Both the position numbers and the translations under genes were made by a program. 17,918 nt of DNA from contig PCBQ01000049.1 in assembly GCA_002731395.1 (NCBI GenBank), positions 1-17,918 on the forward strand, in the 5' to 3' direction. This DNA is from Methanobacteriota archaeon (GTDB taxonomy: Archaea > Thermoplasmatota > Poseidoniia > Poseidoniales > Poseidoniaceae). Positions 1-7,456 of this stretch are shown here, piece after piece. The notes under the pieces are model-generated. The model was not told where the DNA came from. It did no database searches and saw only the letters and a list, made by a program, of their open reading frames with translations. Numbering within the stretch: the stretch's first letter is position 1; each line of letters opens with the position of its first letter.

Positions 1-2972
1 ACCAAAGCCGGTGAAATCTCAGCGTTTTGGCCGCCGCCGCCGCCGTCTCCTCCGGCATCAAGACGCAATACTGTGGACACAGTTGGCGCCACTTCCCCGT
101 ACGTGTCAGATGCACGAATCAGCAATTCATGGGCGCCGAGGGGCGTACCCGTGCGGACGTCCAGGCACACCGACCACACGCCGTCGCCTGCGGCTTCATC
201 GGGGCCAAGCCCATCGTTCCTCATCGACGTCCACCCTGCTTGTTCACCTAACGGAGTCAGGGTCCCGCGGTCGATTTGGACGGCATTGATTCCGTCTTGG
301 TCGACGACCTGAACGGTGTAGGGGATGCATGAGTTTCCGCGGCTCCCTTCATCCACGACCATGGTTTCTGCCGAGATGTCTGGGGCATCGTTCAAGACAA
401 GCAAACGGGACCACCCGAGCTCAGCATCCTCGGGTTCGAGGAATGGCCCAACAAGTCCGCCACTTTCGCCCATCAGGACGGTACGTGTCACGACGGCAGA
501 AACCCCCATGTCGTCTTCAACCACCCACGGCAGCGTCATCCAGCCAGGTTGCACGCCCGATGGGAGCGTGAAGGCGCCGCTCCACGTGGTGGTCCCGCTC
601 ACCTGACTCAGGGGCACAAGGGACCCGCCAGACAGACCGCTGAGGTCAACACCAACAGAAGCAACGCCGTGTTGATCCACCACGTCAGCCTCAACGATGA
701 CCGCTCCTCCACGCTGCACACGATCTGGAACAAGGTCGATGCGGAGGATGCGTGGAGCAGGGTTATCGACCTGAACGGTGGCGTTGTCGTAGGTCGTTGA
801 AGTAAAAGCGTCGACCACCGTGACTGGGGCGGAGAACACCCCTGTGGTCGAGTCGTCGACCGCGAGCGTGGTGGTCCAGCGGTCATCGTCGACGGCTTGA
901 TCACCGTCTTGGCCGCGGTCGTTGAGCAAATGCACCCCCAATCCGAGGGCAGTCAAGTCAACCTCCACGCGTTCGAGGTTCCAGTCCACATCCACAACCT
1001 CGGCGACGAGCAAGCTGCTGCGCGCCCCCTCCGCAACGGCCAACCCGTTCGGTTGACTCAGACCAAGGAACACAGGAGGTGTGTTGCCCTCCGCGGTCAC
1101 GACGGAAGGCGACAACACCCGCGCCAAGGTTTGTGACTCGTTCAGCCAAGCGGTCTCGTCGTTTTCCCCGTAGGGCACTTCGAGGCTGCGGGTCACAGAG
1201 GTGGAGAGGCCCTTCAGCGGACCAACGGCCACCAAATGGCCGTTCGCGCTGCCGTCGAATTCGTTGTAGGTCCCTGACCAACGCACGGTCTCAAAAGTCC
1301 GTCCGTCCGCCTCATCGGTGCTGTAGTCCAACACCTCCACGTCAAGCTCCATGCCGGTTTGCTCGTCTAGCACGAAGCGGTCGCCAGGAGCCGCAGGCAT
1401 GGGCATTAATCCTGTCTCGCGGCCCACGGTCACGTTGCCCAGCCCGTCCACAGGCTCAGGAGCCTCAGGCTCACGTGGAATTGGAGAGCGCTCTGGTTTC
1501 TCATCGCCTTCGGAAGCATCGGGGCCAGATTGCTGCCAAATGACCCGGATGGTGCGGTTATCGTGGTCGATGTCCACGACGTCATAGGACCAAGATTCGT
1601 TGTGGTGGGCGCCAAGACCTTGATTGCCAAAGAAGGAACCACCGTTCAATCCAGTGAAATTGAACCACTCTTCCTGATGGATGATGTGCACGCGATGCGA
1701 GACGCCGGATGCGTTCTCGGCGTCCACGGTCGTTTCAATGCCGCGTACGATACCAAAGGTGCCCTCGGCGTCACCGGTGAGGACCCCATCCACGTGAAGG
1801 TGATCCGCAACGGTTTCTCCGTCCTCGCTCCACTGGTGGAAGTCGTGGACGGTCCCGTTGATGGCCACCGTTGCGTTTTCGTCCTGTTCCACGAAGCCGA
1901 AGGTACCTGAACCACGTATGCGCTCGAGTTGGTCCACCCGGACACCGTCCTCCCAGCGCTGAAGGGATTGGAATGCTTCGAGGTCGAGGTCCATGCGGGT
2001 CCCATCCTCGATGAGCGTGAAGTCGGCCGTGGCCTCGATCTGCTGGTGGTCAAGCCGTCGCACACCGTCTTCGTCCCACAATTCGAGCACCAAAACCGCC
2101 ACAGTTCCCTCAATGTCAAGCGAACCTTCGCTCTCGTTGTCCTCGATGGTTTGGACGTCGAGCGTACCGTTCGCCTCAATGCGTAGGCGTTCGCTCACAA
2201 GGCCGCTGATCACCGAACGGTTCAGATTCGCTTCACTGACCGATGCGGTAACTTCTGTTCGGACGCCGTCAATGTTGTCGATGAGGGTCAACGTTCCAAA
2301 TCCAGAAGCATCGAACACGCTGGCCTGAAGCATCCCCGCCGTGCTGCTCTCGTTTCGCCACACCTTGTCGAGGACGAGGTTCAGGTCAATCGTCGAGTTG
2401 TCGGCGGTTTCGAGCATCACCAATCGCCCGTCGCCAAGTTCCCACGCCGTTAGCGTCTCACCCACACGCTCTTGCCAGCCATGACCGTCGAATTCGAGGA
2501 AGAAACGCTGCGGCGCGCCATCGCTTACGGTGCTTTGGTCAAGGATCCAATTCGATGAGGTCGTGATTTCGTGGTCGGCGAGCGGCTGGTTCCAACGACC
2601 GACCTGAATCGCCCGCTCCACGTTGGGCCAATCAACGGGGGAGCCGTCCATGCCCACCACATCAATGACGATGTCGACGGTATCGTTCCACGCAAGTGAT
2701 TGGTTCACCACCAAGGTCGCCGTTGATCGGCCGTCGTCCACCGACCACGTTGTGGTCATGTTGGTTTGGAGTGGACTGCCGTCGCGTGCATGCACGAGGT
2801 TCACCACAATGTCGTAGACCGCATCATCACCCATCACCAAGCGGTAGGCATGGCCGTCCTCGCCGCGGTCCCAATCGATGTGCAAGGCCGGACTGGGCGT
2901 TGGTTCCTCGGCATTGACGGGGAGCATCGTGACCATCAGCAGCACGAACATCACAAAGGCGCGCCGTTGCAT
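1..2972 (-). CDS. Large secreted multidomain beta-rich protein, partial (C-terminus off the left edge)
   Basis: The frame is open from ATG at 2972 to the window edge, giving 990 complete codons and no stop. Residues 1-21 form a signal peptide (basic MQRR, hydrophobic core, cleavage after VNA), so the protein is exported. Residues about 22-475 are acidic, beta-rich and repetitive, with recurring Gly-Thr-Val strands and WEDG/WSEDG turns. A Pro/Glu-rich linker follows at about 479-510. Three Ig-like units lie at about 629-736, 737-834 and 859-971; the third has the NDG...GDGVWS pattern seen in choice-of-anchor X-type domains. It also holds the only two cysteines I noticed (NSCIP and WSVCL), a possible disulfide. 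A Gly-rich linker follows at about 974-982. It lies 44 nt after the DHS-like gene on the same strand and may be co-transcribed. Function is unknown; adhesion or surface binding is only a guess. Confidence 0.85.
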   Translation of the reverse strand, partial: MQRRAFVMFVLLMVTMLPVNAEEPTPSPALHIDWDRGEDGHAYRLVMGDDAVYDIVVNLVHARDGSPLQTNMTTTWSVDDGRSTATLVVNQSLAWNDTVDIVIDVVGMDGSPVDWPNVERAIQVGRWNQPLADHEITTSSNWILDQSTVSDGAPQRFFLEFDGHGWQERVGETLTAWELGDGRLVMLETADNSTIDLNLVLDKVWRNESSTAGMLQASVFDASGFGTLTLIDNIDGVRTEVTASVSEANLNRSVISGLVSERLRIEANGTLDVQTIEDNESEGSLDIEGTVAVLVLELWDEDGVRRLDHQQIEATADFTLIEDGTRMDLDLEAFQSLQRWEDGVRVDQLERIRGSGTFGFVEQDENATVAINGTVHDFHQWSEDGETVADHLHVDGVLTGDAEGTFGIVRGIETTVDAENASGVSHRVHIIHQEEWFNFTGLNGGSFFGNQGLGAHHNESWSYDVVDIDHDNRTIRVIWQQSGPDASEGDEKPERSPIPREPEAPEPVDGLGNVTVGRETGLMPMPAAPGDRFVLDEQTGMELDVEVLDYSTDEADGRTFETVRWSGTYNEFDGSANGHLVAVGPLKGLSTSVTRSLEVPYGENDETAWLNESQTLARVLSPSVVTAEGNTPPVFLGLSQPNGLAVAEGARSSLLVAEVVDVDWNLERVEVDLTALGLGVHLLNDRGQDGDQAVDDDRWTTTLAVDDSTTGVFSAPVTVVDAFTSTTYDNATVQVDNPAPRILRIDLVPDRVQRGGAVIVEADVVDQHGVASVGVDLSGLSGGSLVPLSQVSGTTTWSGAFTLPSGVQPGWMTLPWVVEDDMGVSAVVTRTVLMGESGGLVGPFLEPEDAELGWSRLLVLNDAPDISAETMVVDEGSRGNSCIPYTVQVVDQDGINAVQIDRGTLTPLGEQAGWTSMRNDGLGPDEAAGDGVWSVCLDVRTGTPLGAHELLIRASDTYGEVAPTVSTVLRLDAGGDGGGGGQNAEISPAL

Positions 2973-2991
2973 GAAACGACCTTGGCCGGCT

Positions 2992-3003
2992 CCCTCAAGA
3001 GGG
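2992..3003. repeat. Short perfect palindrome between the DHS-like and secreted-protein genes
   Basis: CCCTC-AA-GAGGG lies in the 44-nt gap upstream of the secreted-protein start. It could fold as a 5-bp hairpin in either strand's transcript. There is no T-run beside it, so a terminator role is weak; it may be chance. Confidence 0.3.
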
Positions 3004-3016
3004 TTGGGGGATGATG

Positions 3017-3976
3017 TTAGGCATCGAGGACGTATCCCAACAGCAGCGGGAGCACCAGCGTTGCGTCGGATTCGATGACAAAACGCGGCGTTTCTGGAAG
3101 CAATTTACCCCACGTGATCTTCTCGTTTGGGGGTGCGCCGGAATATCCTCCAAAGGAAGGCGAAGATTCGCTGATTTGTGCAAACCACGACCAATGTGGA
3201 ACGTCTTGACCAAGATCTTGACGAAGCATGGGCACGGTGCAAATCGGGAAATCACCTGCGATGCCACCGCCCACTTGGAGGAATCCCACAGGGCAAGTTT
3301 GCGCGCGGTACCATTCCGAAAAACGAAGCATGTAATCGACGCCGTTTCGAACAATGTCGGTGCTCTTAAGTGACCCAGAAATGACGTGCGACGCCATGAT
3401 GTTGGCCAGTGTGGAATCCTCCCAACCCGGGACGACCAGCATCAGGTCATTCTTTGCTGCAGCGAGCAACCACGACGAGTCGGGGTCGGCCTCGAAGCAT
3501 TCGTCCAAGGCGCCATCGTTCAACAGCCCGTACAGGTACTCATGAGGCAAGTGACGTGTTCCGTCAACCTCAGCGCCTTTCCATCGCTTGAACAGATGGT
3601 GTTCTACACGCCTGAAGGCCTCTTCTTCAGGAATGCAAACGTCCGTCACTCGGTTCATCCCGCGCGCGAGCAACTCGGCTTCGTCTTGCGCGGAAAGGTC
3701 GCGCCAATCCGGTATCGCTTCGTAGTGGTTCAAGGCCACCAAACGGAACAGATCTTCCTCCAGGTTGGCTCCAGTGCACGAGATTGCTCCAACGTGGCCT
3801 GCACGAATCAGCGGTGCAATGCTGCGGCCAAGCCCTGCCGTGCTCATCGCTCCTGCTAGCGTCAGCACAAGAACACCGCCGCGTTCCAAGAAGGACGTCA
3901 GGCTTCGTGCCGTGTCCCTCAACGCGCCCGCGTTGAAATGCTGAAAGTGCTCATCCACAAACGCGCGAACGGACAC
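3017..3976 (-). CDS. Deoxyhypusine synthase-family protein (DHS-like; possibly homospermidine synthase-type)
   Basis: A 319-aa protein. Canonical DHS moves the aminobutyl group of spermidine onto a lysine of aIF5A using NAD; related bacterial DHS-like proteins can make homospermidine instead. Family motifs are GAMSTAGLG (42-50), TGANLEED (68-75), GGGIAGDFPI (236-245) and YSGAPPNEKITWGK (278-291), with K291 at the position of the catalytic lysine (human K329). The C-terminus IESDATLVLPL also fits. The GGGIAGDF segment replaces the GGGIVKHH that I recall from human DHS, and GGYSGAPPNEKITWGK resembles bacterial DHS-like proteins more than SGARPDEAVSWGK. The start is GTG, chosen because GGAGG lies 7 nt upstream. 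It begins 2 nt after the SpeD-family stop codon, so translation is probably coupled. Family assignment is firm; substrate is open. Confidence 0.9.
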   Translation of the reverse strand: MSVRAFVDEHFQHFNAGALRDTARSLTSFLERGGVLVLTLAGAMSTAGLGRSIAPLIRAGHVGAISCTGANLEEDLFRLVALNHYEAIPDWRDLSAQDEAELLARGMNRVTDVCIPEEEAFRRVEHHLFKRWKGAEVDGTRHLPHEYLYGLLNDGALDECFEADPDSSWLLAAAKNDLMLVVPGWEDSTLANIMASHVISGSLKSTDIVRNGVDYMLRFSEWYRAQTCPVGFLQVGGGIAGDFPICTVPMLRQDLGQDVPHWSWFAQISESSPSFGGYSGAPPNEKITWGKLLPETPRFVIESDATLVLPLLLGYVLDA

Positions 3977-3978
3977 AA

Positions 3979-4380
3979 TCAGCCCTCCTTGGGGTGCAAA
4001 AACCGGTCAAAGGCCACCCGTTGTCGAACCACAAGGTTCGGCATGTCCGCCAAGAAGGCGTTTACGACGTCGTCCACGATACCATTCGCATCGGTGCCTC
4101 CACAGGTAAAGCAGTCGATGGCCAACCAGCCGCGCTCAGAATAGCAATGCGCGCTGAGATGACTCTCATCCAGCAGAACCACAGCGGCGAATCCGGGCGG
4201 AGAGATCGAACCGTCGAAAACCTCGACATGCGCATGAACGTCGCGCGCTCCCGAACGCGCTACTGCGTCCTGCAGCACGGACAACACCCATGCCGCTTCA
4301 TCAGGACCCCGCGGGACGTACCCTGTGAGGTCAAGCACGACGTGTTGGCCGTGAGCGGCGAGAACATCCTTGGACGTCAA
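3979..4380 (-). CDS. speD: SpeD-family pyruvoyl-dependent decarboxylase (S-adenosylmethionine decarboxylase or arginine decarboxylase)
   Basis: The core runs from HGQHVVLDLTGY through LLDESHLSAH to DCFTCG. In this family the Ser of ESH is the self-cleavage site that becomes the pyruvoyl cofactor, and the Cys of FTCG is the conserved catalytic cysteine. Such proteins decarboxylate S-adenosylmethionine for spermidine synthesis; crenarchaeal relatives decarboxylate arginine. The usual H[TI]WPE or HTYPE segment reads HCYSE here, so the substrate is uncertain. The start is unclear. TTG at 4380 gives 133 aa, the normal family length, but has no Shine-Dalgarno site. GTG at 4473 gives 164-165 aa and overlaps the upstream agmatinase gene by 59 nt. 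ATG at 4530 overlaps it by 116 nt. The end lies 2 nt before the DHS-like start and carries that gene's ribosome binding site. Confidence 0.85.
   Translation of the reverse strand: MTSKDVLAAHGQHVVLDLTGYVPRGPDEAAWVLSVLQDAVARSGARDVHAHVEVFDGSISPPGFAAVVLLDESHLSAHCYSERGWLAIDCFTCGGTDANGIVDDVVNAFLADMPNLVVRQRVAFDRFLHPKEG
3984..3988 (-). promoter_or_regulatory. Shine-Dalgarno site for the DHS-like gene
   Basis: GGAGG on the minus strand lies 7 nt before the GTG at 3976 and inside the last codons of the SpeD-family gene. It decides the GTG start and suggests translational coupling. Confidence 0.7.
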
Positions 4381-4414
4381 CGCGCGGCTGACCGTGAAAT
4401 TGGATTTGAACCCA

Positions 4415-5422
4415 TCAGTTGGATGGACCGTTGGTAAATGTGCGGCGGAACATGGGAACTCTGACTCCTGCACGCCCGGATGCTGCCTTCTTCCACTGGC
4501 CTGCACGGCGTGCAGCAACGTGGGCGCCAACGATTTTTGTGGCCAGCATCGCGGCCGTAAATTGGGTCAATGGCGAATCCTCTTGGCGTGCGATTTCGTT
4601 CACGTCGGCGCTGATGACGGTCGCTTTGGGTGCCGAAAACAGCGTCTCAATGACCTGAACGGCGTGCCAAAACGTCAGTCCCCCGGGAACGGGCGTGCCG
4701 GTGGCAGGCACCAAGGTGCCGTCCAACCCATCGATATCAAAGGTCAGGTGGACGGGGCCCTCAACACTGTTCAGCATCTGGATGAGCGAGTCCCAGTTCG
4801 CTTCGCCCCCATACGGGGCCATGACATCACGAGCAAACCACGTCGTGATGCGTGCGTCTTCGTTGATCCGTTGTTGCTCTTCGAAGCTGTGTGCGCGCAC
4901 ACCCACCTGAATGAGACAGCCTACGCCGAGATCGAGGGCACGCGCCGCGGCGCTCGCATGCGAATAAGGCTCGTCGTCCAGTTGGCTACGAAGGTCAGCG
5001 TGCGCGTCAATTTGGACCACGGTCAGACGACCAAGGTCGCCCTCGATCGCAGGGTGATCACGCAACGCCGCGAGCAGTGGTGGGAGGATTCCATGTTCCC
5101 CTCCAAGGGCCAATGGAAACACGTCCCCTACGCACCAAGGTCGCAGAAAGGCTTCCATGTCGTCCAGCTGCTCAAGCAGAGACCCTGCGTCGGAGGACCA
5201 TGGGGCTTCGGTCCTGAACGTAAGGCCAGCCGGCAGGTCTTCACCGAGAAGGGTTTCGTAAACTTCGACTTGAGCACTGGCTTCCAGGCATGCGATTGGA
5301 CCCTCAGCCGTGCCTTGCCCGTACGAGGTGGTCAACTCGTAGGGCAGCGGCAGGATCACAACGTCGGGTGCTGCATCGCCGTCCTCGGACAAACCGAGGA
5401 AGGTGGGCAGGTCATGCTCCAT
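4415..5422 (-). CDS. speB: Agmatinase / ureohydrolase-family enzyme
   Basis: A 335-aa binuclear manganese ureohydrolase. Metal-ligand motifs are all present: GGEH (H110), DAHAD (D139, H141, D143) and FDIDGLD (D229, D231), followed by GTPVPGGL and VNEIARQ (E275), as in the arginase/agmatinase superfamily. It would hydrolyse agmatine to putrescine plus urea, or N1-aminopropylagmatine to spermidine plus urea, a route known in Thermococcus. The last 30 or so residues form a basic tail beyond the usual family end, and their coding overlaps possible SpeD starts. ATG at 5422 was chosen. An upstream TTG at 5488 would give 357 aa, but it lies upstream of the transcription start predicted from the TATA-like box at 5503-5510. 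It is the first gene of the minus-strand polyamine block. Superfamily is firm; agmatine versus another guanidino substrate is not. Confidence 0.88.
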   Translation of the reverse strand: MEHDLPTFLGLSEDGDAAPDVVILPLPYELTTSYGQGTAEGPIACLEASAQVEVYETLLGEDLPAGLTFRTEAPWSSDAGSLLEQLDDMEAFLRPWCVGDVFPLALGGEHGILPPLLAALRDHPAIEGDLGRLTVVQIDAHADLRSQLDDEPYSHASAAARALDLGVGCLIQVGVRAHSFEEQQRINEDARITTWFARDVMAPYGGEANWDSLIQMLNSVEGPVHLTFDIDGLDGTLVPATGTPVPGGLTFWHAVQVIETLFSAPKATVISADVNEIARQEDSPLTQFTAAMLATKIVGAHVAARRAGQWKKAASGRAGVRVPMFRRTFTNGPSN

Positions 5423-5570
5423 GCCCGGCGGGCAGGGTTGGCCGTCAAGAGCGTTCGCCCGAGAGGGCTTCCGGCAACGAAAAGCCAATTCCCGGAAGAG
5501 GGTTTATGTAGGGTGTCGGACAATATAGAATACCGTTGCGGGGTACAAACCTCGGCGAGGTGGGGCGAAC
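5423..5570. promoter_or_regulatory. Divergent promoter region between agmatinase and the DUF6015-like gene
   Basis: The 148-nt gap between genes leaving in opposite directions is the first AT-richer patch to the right of the polyamine block. TACATAAA on the minus strand (5503-5510) is TATA-like and would start transcription near 5480. CAATATAG on the plus strand (5521-5528) would start it near 5550. GAGGTG at 5557-5562 is a strong Shine-Dalgarno site 8 nt before the ATG at 5571. Boxes were assigned by eye and spacing only. Confidence 0.55.
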
Positions 5571-5990
5571 ATGAGCATGACACTGAAAGACCTCACGCGT
5601 GCCATCCAACAACACATCGACACCGACATGGACGTCGAGGTTGCTCGTGGCATGGCCGAACACGCCCTCGGCTTCTTCGGGTTCTACAACCGCATCATCG
5701 ACAACGCGCTCGAACCCAACGATCGGAACCTGTTCTACATGTTCCAAGACTGGGACCTACTGACCACCGAATCCGAGGAAACCACGCTGTGGGACGGGCG
5801 TGAATGGAGGATCCACTACTGGAAATTCAAGCCCGACCTCCGCGAGCGTGTCGAGGCCTACATGCAACGCAGTCTCGACACCGAAGAGGTCGACCCCTAC
5901 GCAGATGTCTACGCCGGAGATGCAGCGATGATTTGGACGCGTGAATCGGAGCGCATCGCCAATCCCAACGCGTTTACTTCCGACTGGTGA
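5571..5990 (+). CDS. Conserved hypothetical protein, DUF6015-like
   Basis: A 139-aa acidic, soluble protein with no signal peptide or membrane segment. Its central part, with ALGFFGFYNRIIDN, then DRNLFYMFQDWDLL, then EETTLWDGREWRIHYW, matches from memory the small Thermoplasmatota family DUF6015, whose function is not known to me. A compact mainly helical fold is likely from residues 5-50. ATG at 5571 is fixed by GAGGTG 8 nt upstream. It is the first gene after the divergent promoter and lies 34 nt before the M14 peptidase gene, so it may be co-transcribed with the two peptidases. The family name is from memory and was not searched; no activity can be assigned. Confidence 0.85.
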   Translation: MSMTLKDLTRAIQQHIDTDMDVEVARGMAEHALGFFGFYNRIIDNALEPNDRNLFYMFQDWDLLTTESEETTLWDGREWRIHYWKFKPDLRERVEAYMQRSLDTEEVDPYADVYAGDAAMIWTRESERIANPNAFTSDW

Positions 5991-6024
5991 GGGTGGGAAG
6001 GGTCATCAGACCCAAGCCCGTCCG

Positions 6025-7422
6025 ATGATCATGCGCGGCCGTGCCATGCTGCTTGTCGTGGTGCTCTTGGCACCGCTGGCAGCAGGAACCGTTCAGGCCC
6101 AATGGCCTGAAGCCCCTACCGAAGAAGCCTGGCCCGGCGAGCCCATTGACAACCACGTGCACATGACATGGGCGGCGTTGACCTTGGAGGTCAACGAATG
6201 GGCCGACGATCATCCCGACATCGTAGAGCTGATGGACGTGGGTAAATCAGAACTCGGCCGCACGCTATGGATGGTCCGGCTTTCCGATTGGTCGATGGAC
6301 ACCAAGCCAAACGGGACGGCCAAGGAAATCATCTACATCGATGGTGGTCACCACGGCAACGAGTACCTTGGCACAGCATTGGCTTACCTAACCGCGAAGT
6401 TCTACATCAACGAGTGGGAGGCCGGCAATCAGGAAGCCATCGATGTCTTGCAGAACACCGAGCTGCACATCCTCATCATGCTCAACCCTGACGGCAACGA
6501 CATTGACACCCGTTGGAACATCAATCAGGTCGATCTCAACCGAAATTACGACCACTATTGGAACACGTGCCCTACCACGCAACCGGGCAGCAGTGCGTTC
6601 AGCGAATCAGAGACCATGCACAACGCCGAATACATGAACGCACACGTCACCGACGCCGATCTGTACGTCACCATGCACACCGGCGTGTGGATCATGCTCT
6701 ACCCATGGGGCAAATGGGCCGACCAGCCCCCGGACTGGGAGTTGTTTTGGAGCATCCGCGACGAGGTGCACGAAACGGTGTCGGACATCCCCATTCAAAA
6801 CGCCAACCAGGGGCTTTACCCCAACTGTGGCACCAGCCGCGACTATGGGTATGGTGTGATGGGTTTCCCGACTTTCACCTTTGAGACCGATGATGAACAA
6901 TTTGTCCCTGGAAGCTTCGAATCCTTGCATGACCGTCTGGCCGAAGAACTCGACGTCATGCGTTACCTGATCAACAAGGTCTGGTACTGGAGGGCTCGAC
7001 TCGACGTCACCTCACTCGAGGTCAGCGAAGACAGCGTTTCTCTCGACCTGACCAACCACGGCTATGCAAGCACGACCAACGCGTCGCTGGAATACCGCTT
7101 GTCAGACGGGAGTGTCGCGTGGGCCTCTGCCTTGTTCAACGTCAACGCCACGACCTCAAAAACGGTGGAATTGCCTTTCGACGGTGCCGCGCTTTCGCCC
7201 GGCGGCTCCTGGAACCTGTACTACCAGAAGCGTGTCATCGACGCTTCGACGTGGGTCAACGAAACCGTGCCCGCTGAAGCGGTCGATGAATCAGGTGCAT
7301 CAGAGGGTGAGGCCATGCCAATTGCTACGGCACCATTGCTGGTGGTTTCCCTGCTCGCGGCCATCGTAGCCGACGGCCGGATCCGCCGAGAAAGCCACGC
7401 TGAGGATACGACCGAGGATTGA
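6025..7422 (+). CDS. Secreted, C-terminally anchored M14-family zinc carboxypeptidase
   Basis: A 465-aa protein from ATG 6025. Residues about 3-25 are a signal peptide ending in QA before QWPEAP. The M14 catalytic domain follows: HHGNE gives the zinc ligands H110 and E113, DLNRNYD carries the substrate-binding Arg (R173), TMHTG carries the third ligand H218, and E287 in FTFE fits the catalytic glutamate. C182 and C268 could form a disulfide. Residues about 325-415 are a small beta domain, then an acidic linker and a hydrophobic segment at 432-449 followed by GRIRRE, which fits a C-terminal membrane anchor with the enzyme facing outward. It should trim C-terminal residues from external peptides. 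An upstream GTG at 5941 is rejected because it overlaps the previous gene and hides the signal peptide. Confidence 0.92.
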   Translation: MIMRGRAMLLVVVLLAPLAAGTVQAQWPEAPTEEAWPGEPIDNHVHMTWAALTLEVNEWADDHPDIVELMDVGKSELGRTLWMVRLSDWSMDTKPNGTAKEIIYIDGGHHGNEYLGTALAYLTAKFYINEWEAGNQEAIDVLQNTELHILIMLNPDGNDIDTRWNINQVDLNRNYDHYWNTCPTTQPGSSAFSESETMHNAEYMNAHVTDADLYVTMHTGVWIMLYPWGKWADQPPDWELFWSIRDEVHETVSDIPIQNANQGLYPNCGTSRDYGYGVMGFPTFTFETDDEQFVPGSFESLHDRLAEELDVMRYLINKVWYWRARLDVTSLEVSEDSVSLDLTNHGYASTTNASLEYRLSDGSVAWASALFNVNATTSKTVELPFDGAALSPGGSWNLYYQKRVIDASTWVNETVPAEAVDESGASEGEAMPIATAPLLVVSLLAAIVADGRIRRESHAEDTTED

Positions 7423-7456
7423 AGTGCCACCCCTCGGTCCACGACCGGGAACCCAC

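Noticed and set aside
21..50. GCC/GGC repeat near the left edge as a possible frameshift or artefact
   Set aside because: It encodes an in-frame Gly-rich linker after the third Ig-like unit, and the frame stays open on both sides.
1..2900. Many short plus-strand open frames at the left edge
   Set aside because: One uninterrupted minus-strand frame with a signal peptide explains the whole region; the plus-strand frames are fragments of its complement.
5422..5488. TTG at 5488 as the agmatinase start
   Set aside because: It lies upstream of the start predicted from the minus-strand TATA-like box and adds residues outside the family; ATG 5422 fits better.
4370..5803. Long plus-strand open frame of 477 codons
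   Set aside because: It is antisense to the agmatinase gene and part of the DUF6015-like gene, both of which carry clear family motifs. Its translation has no recognisable domain; GC-rich coding DNA commonly leaves such open antisense frames.
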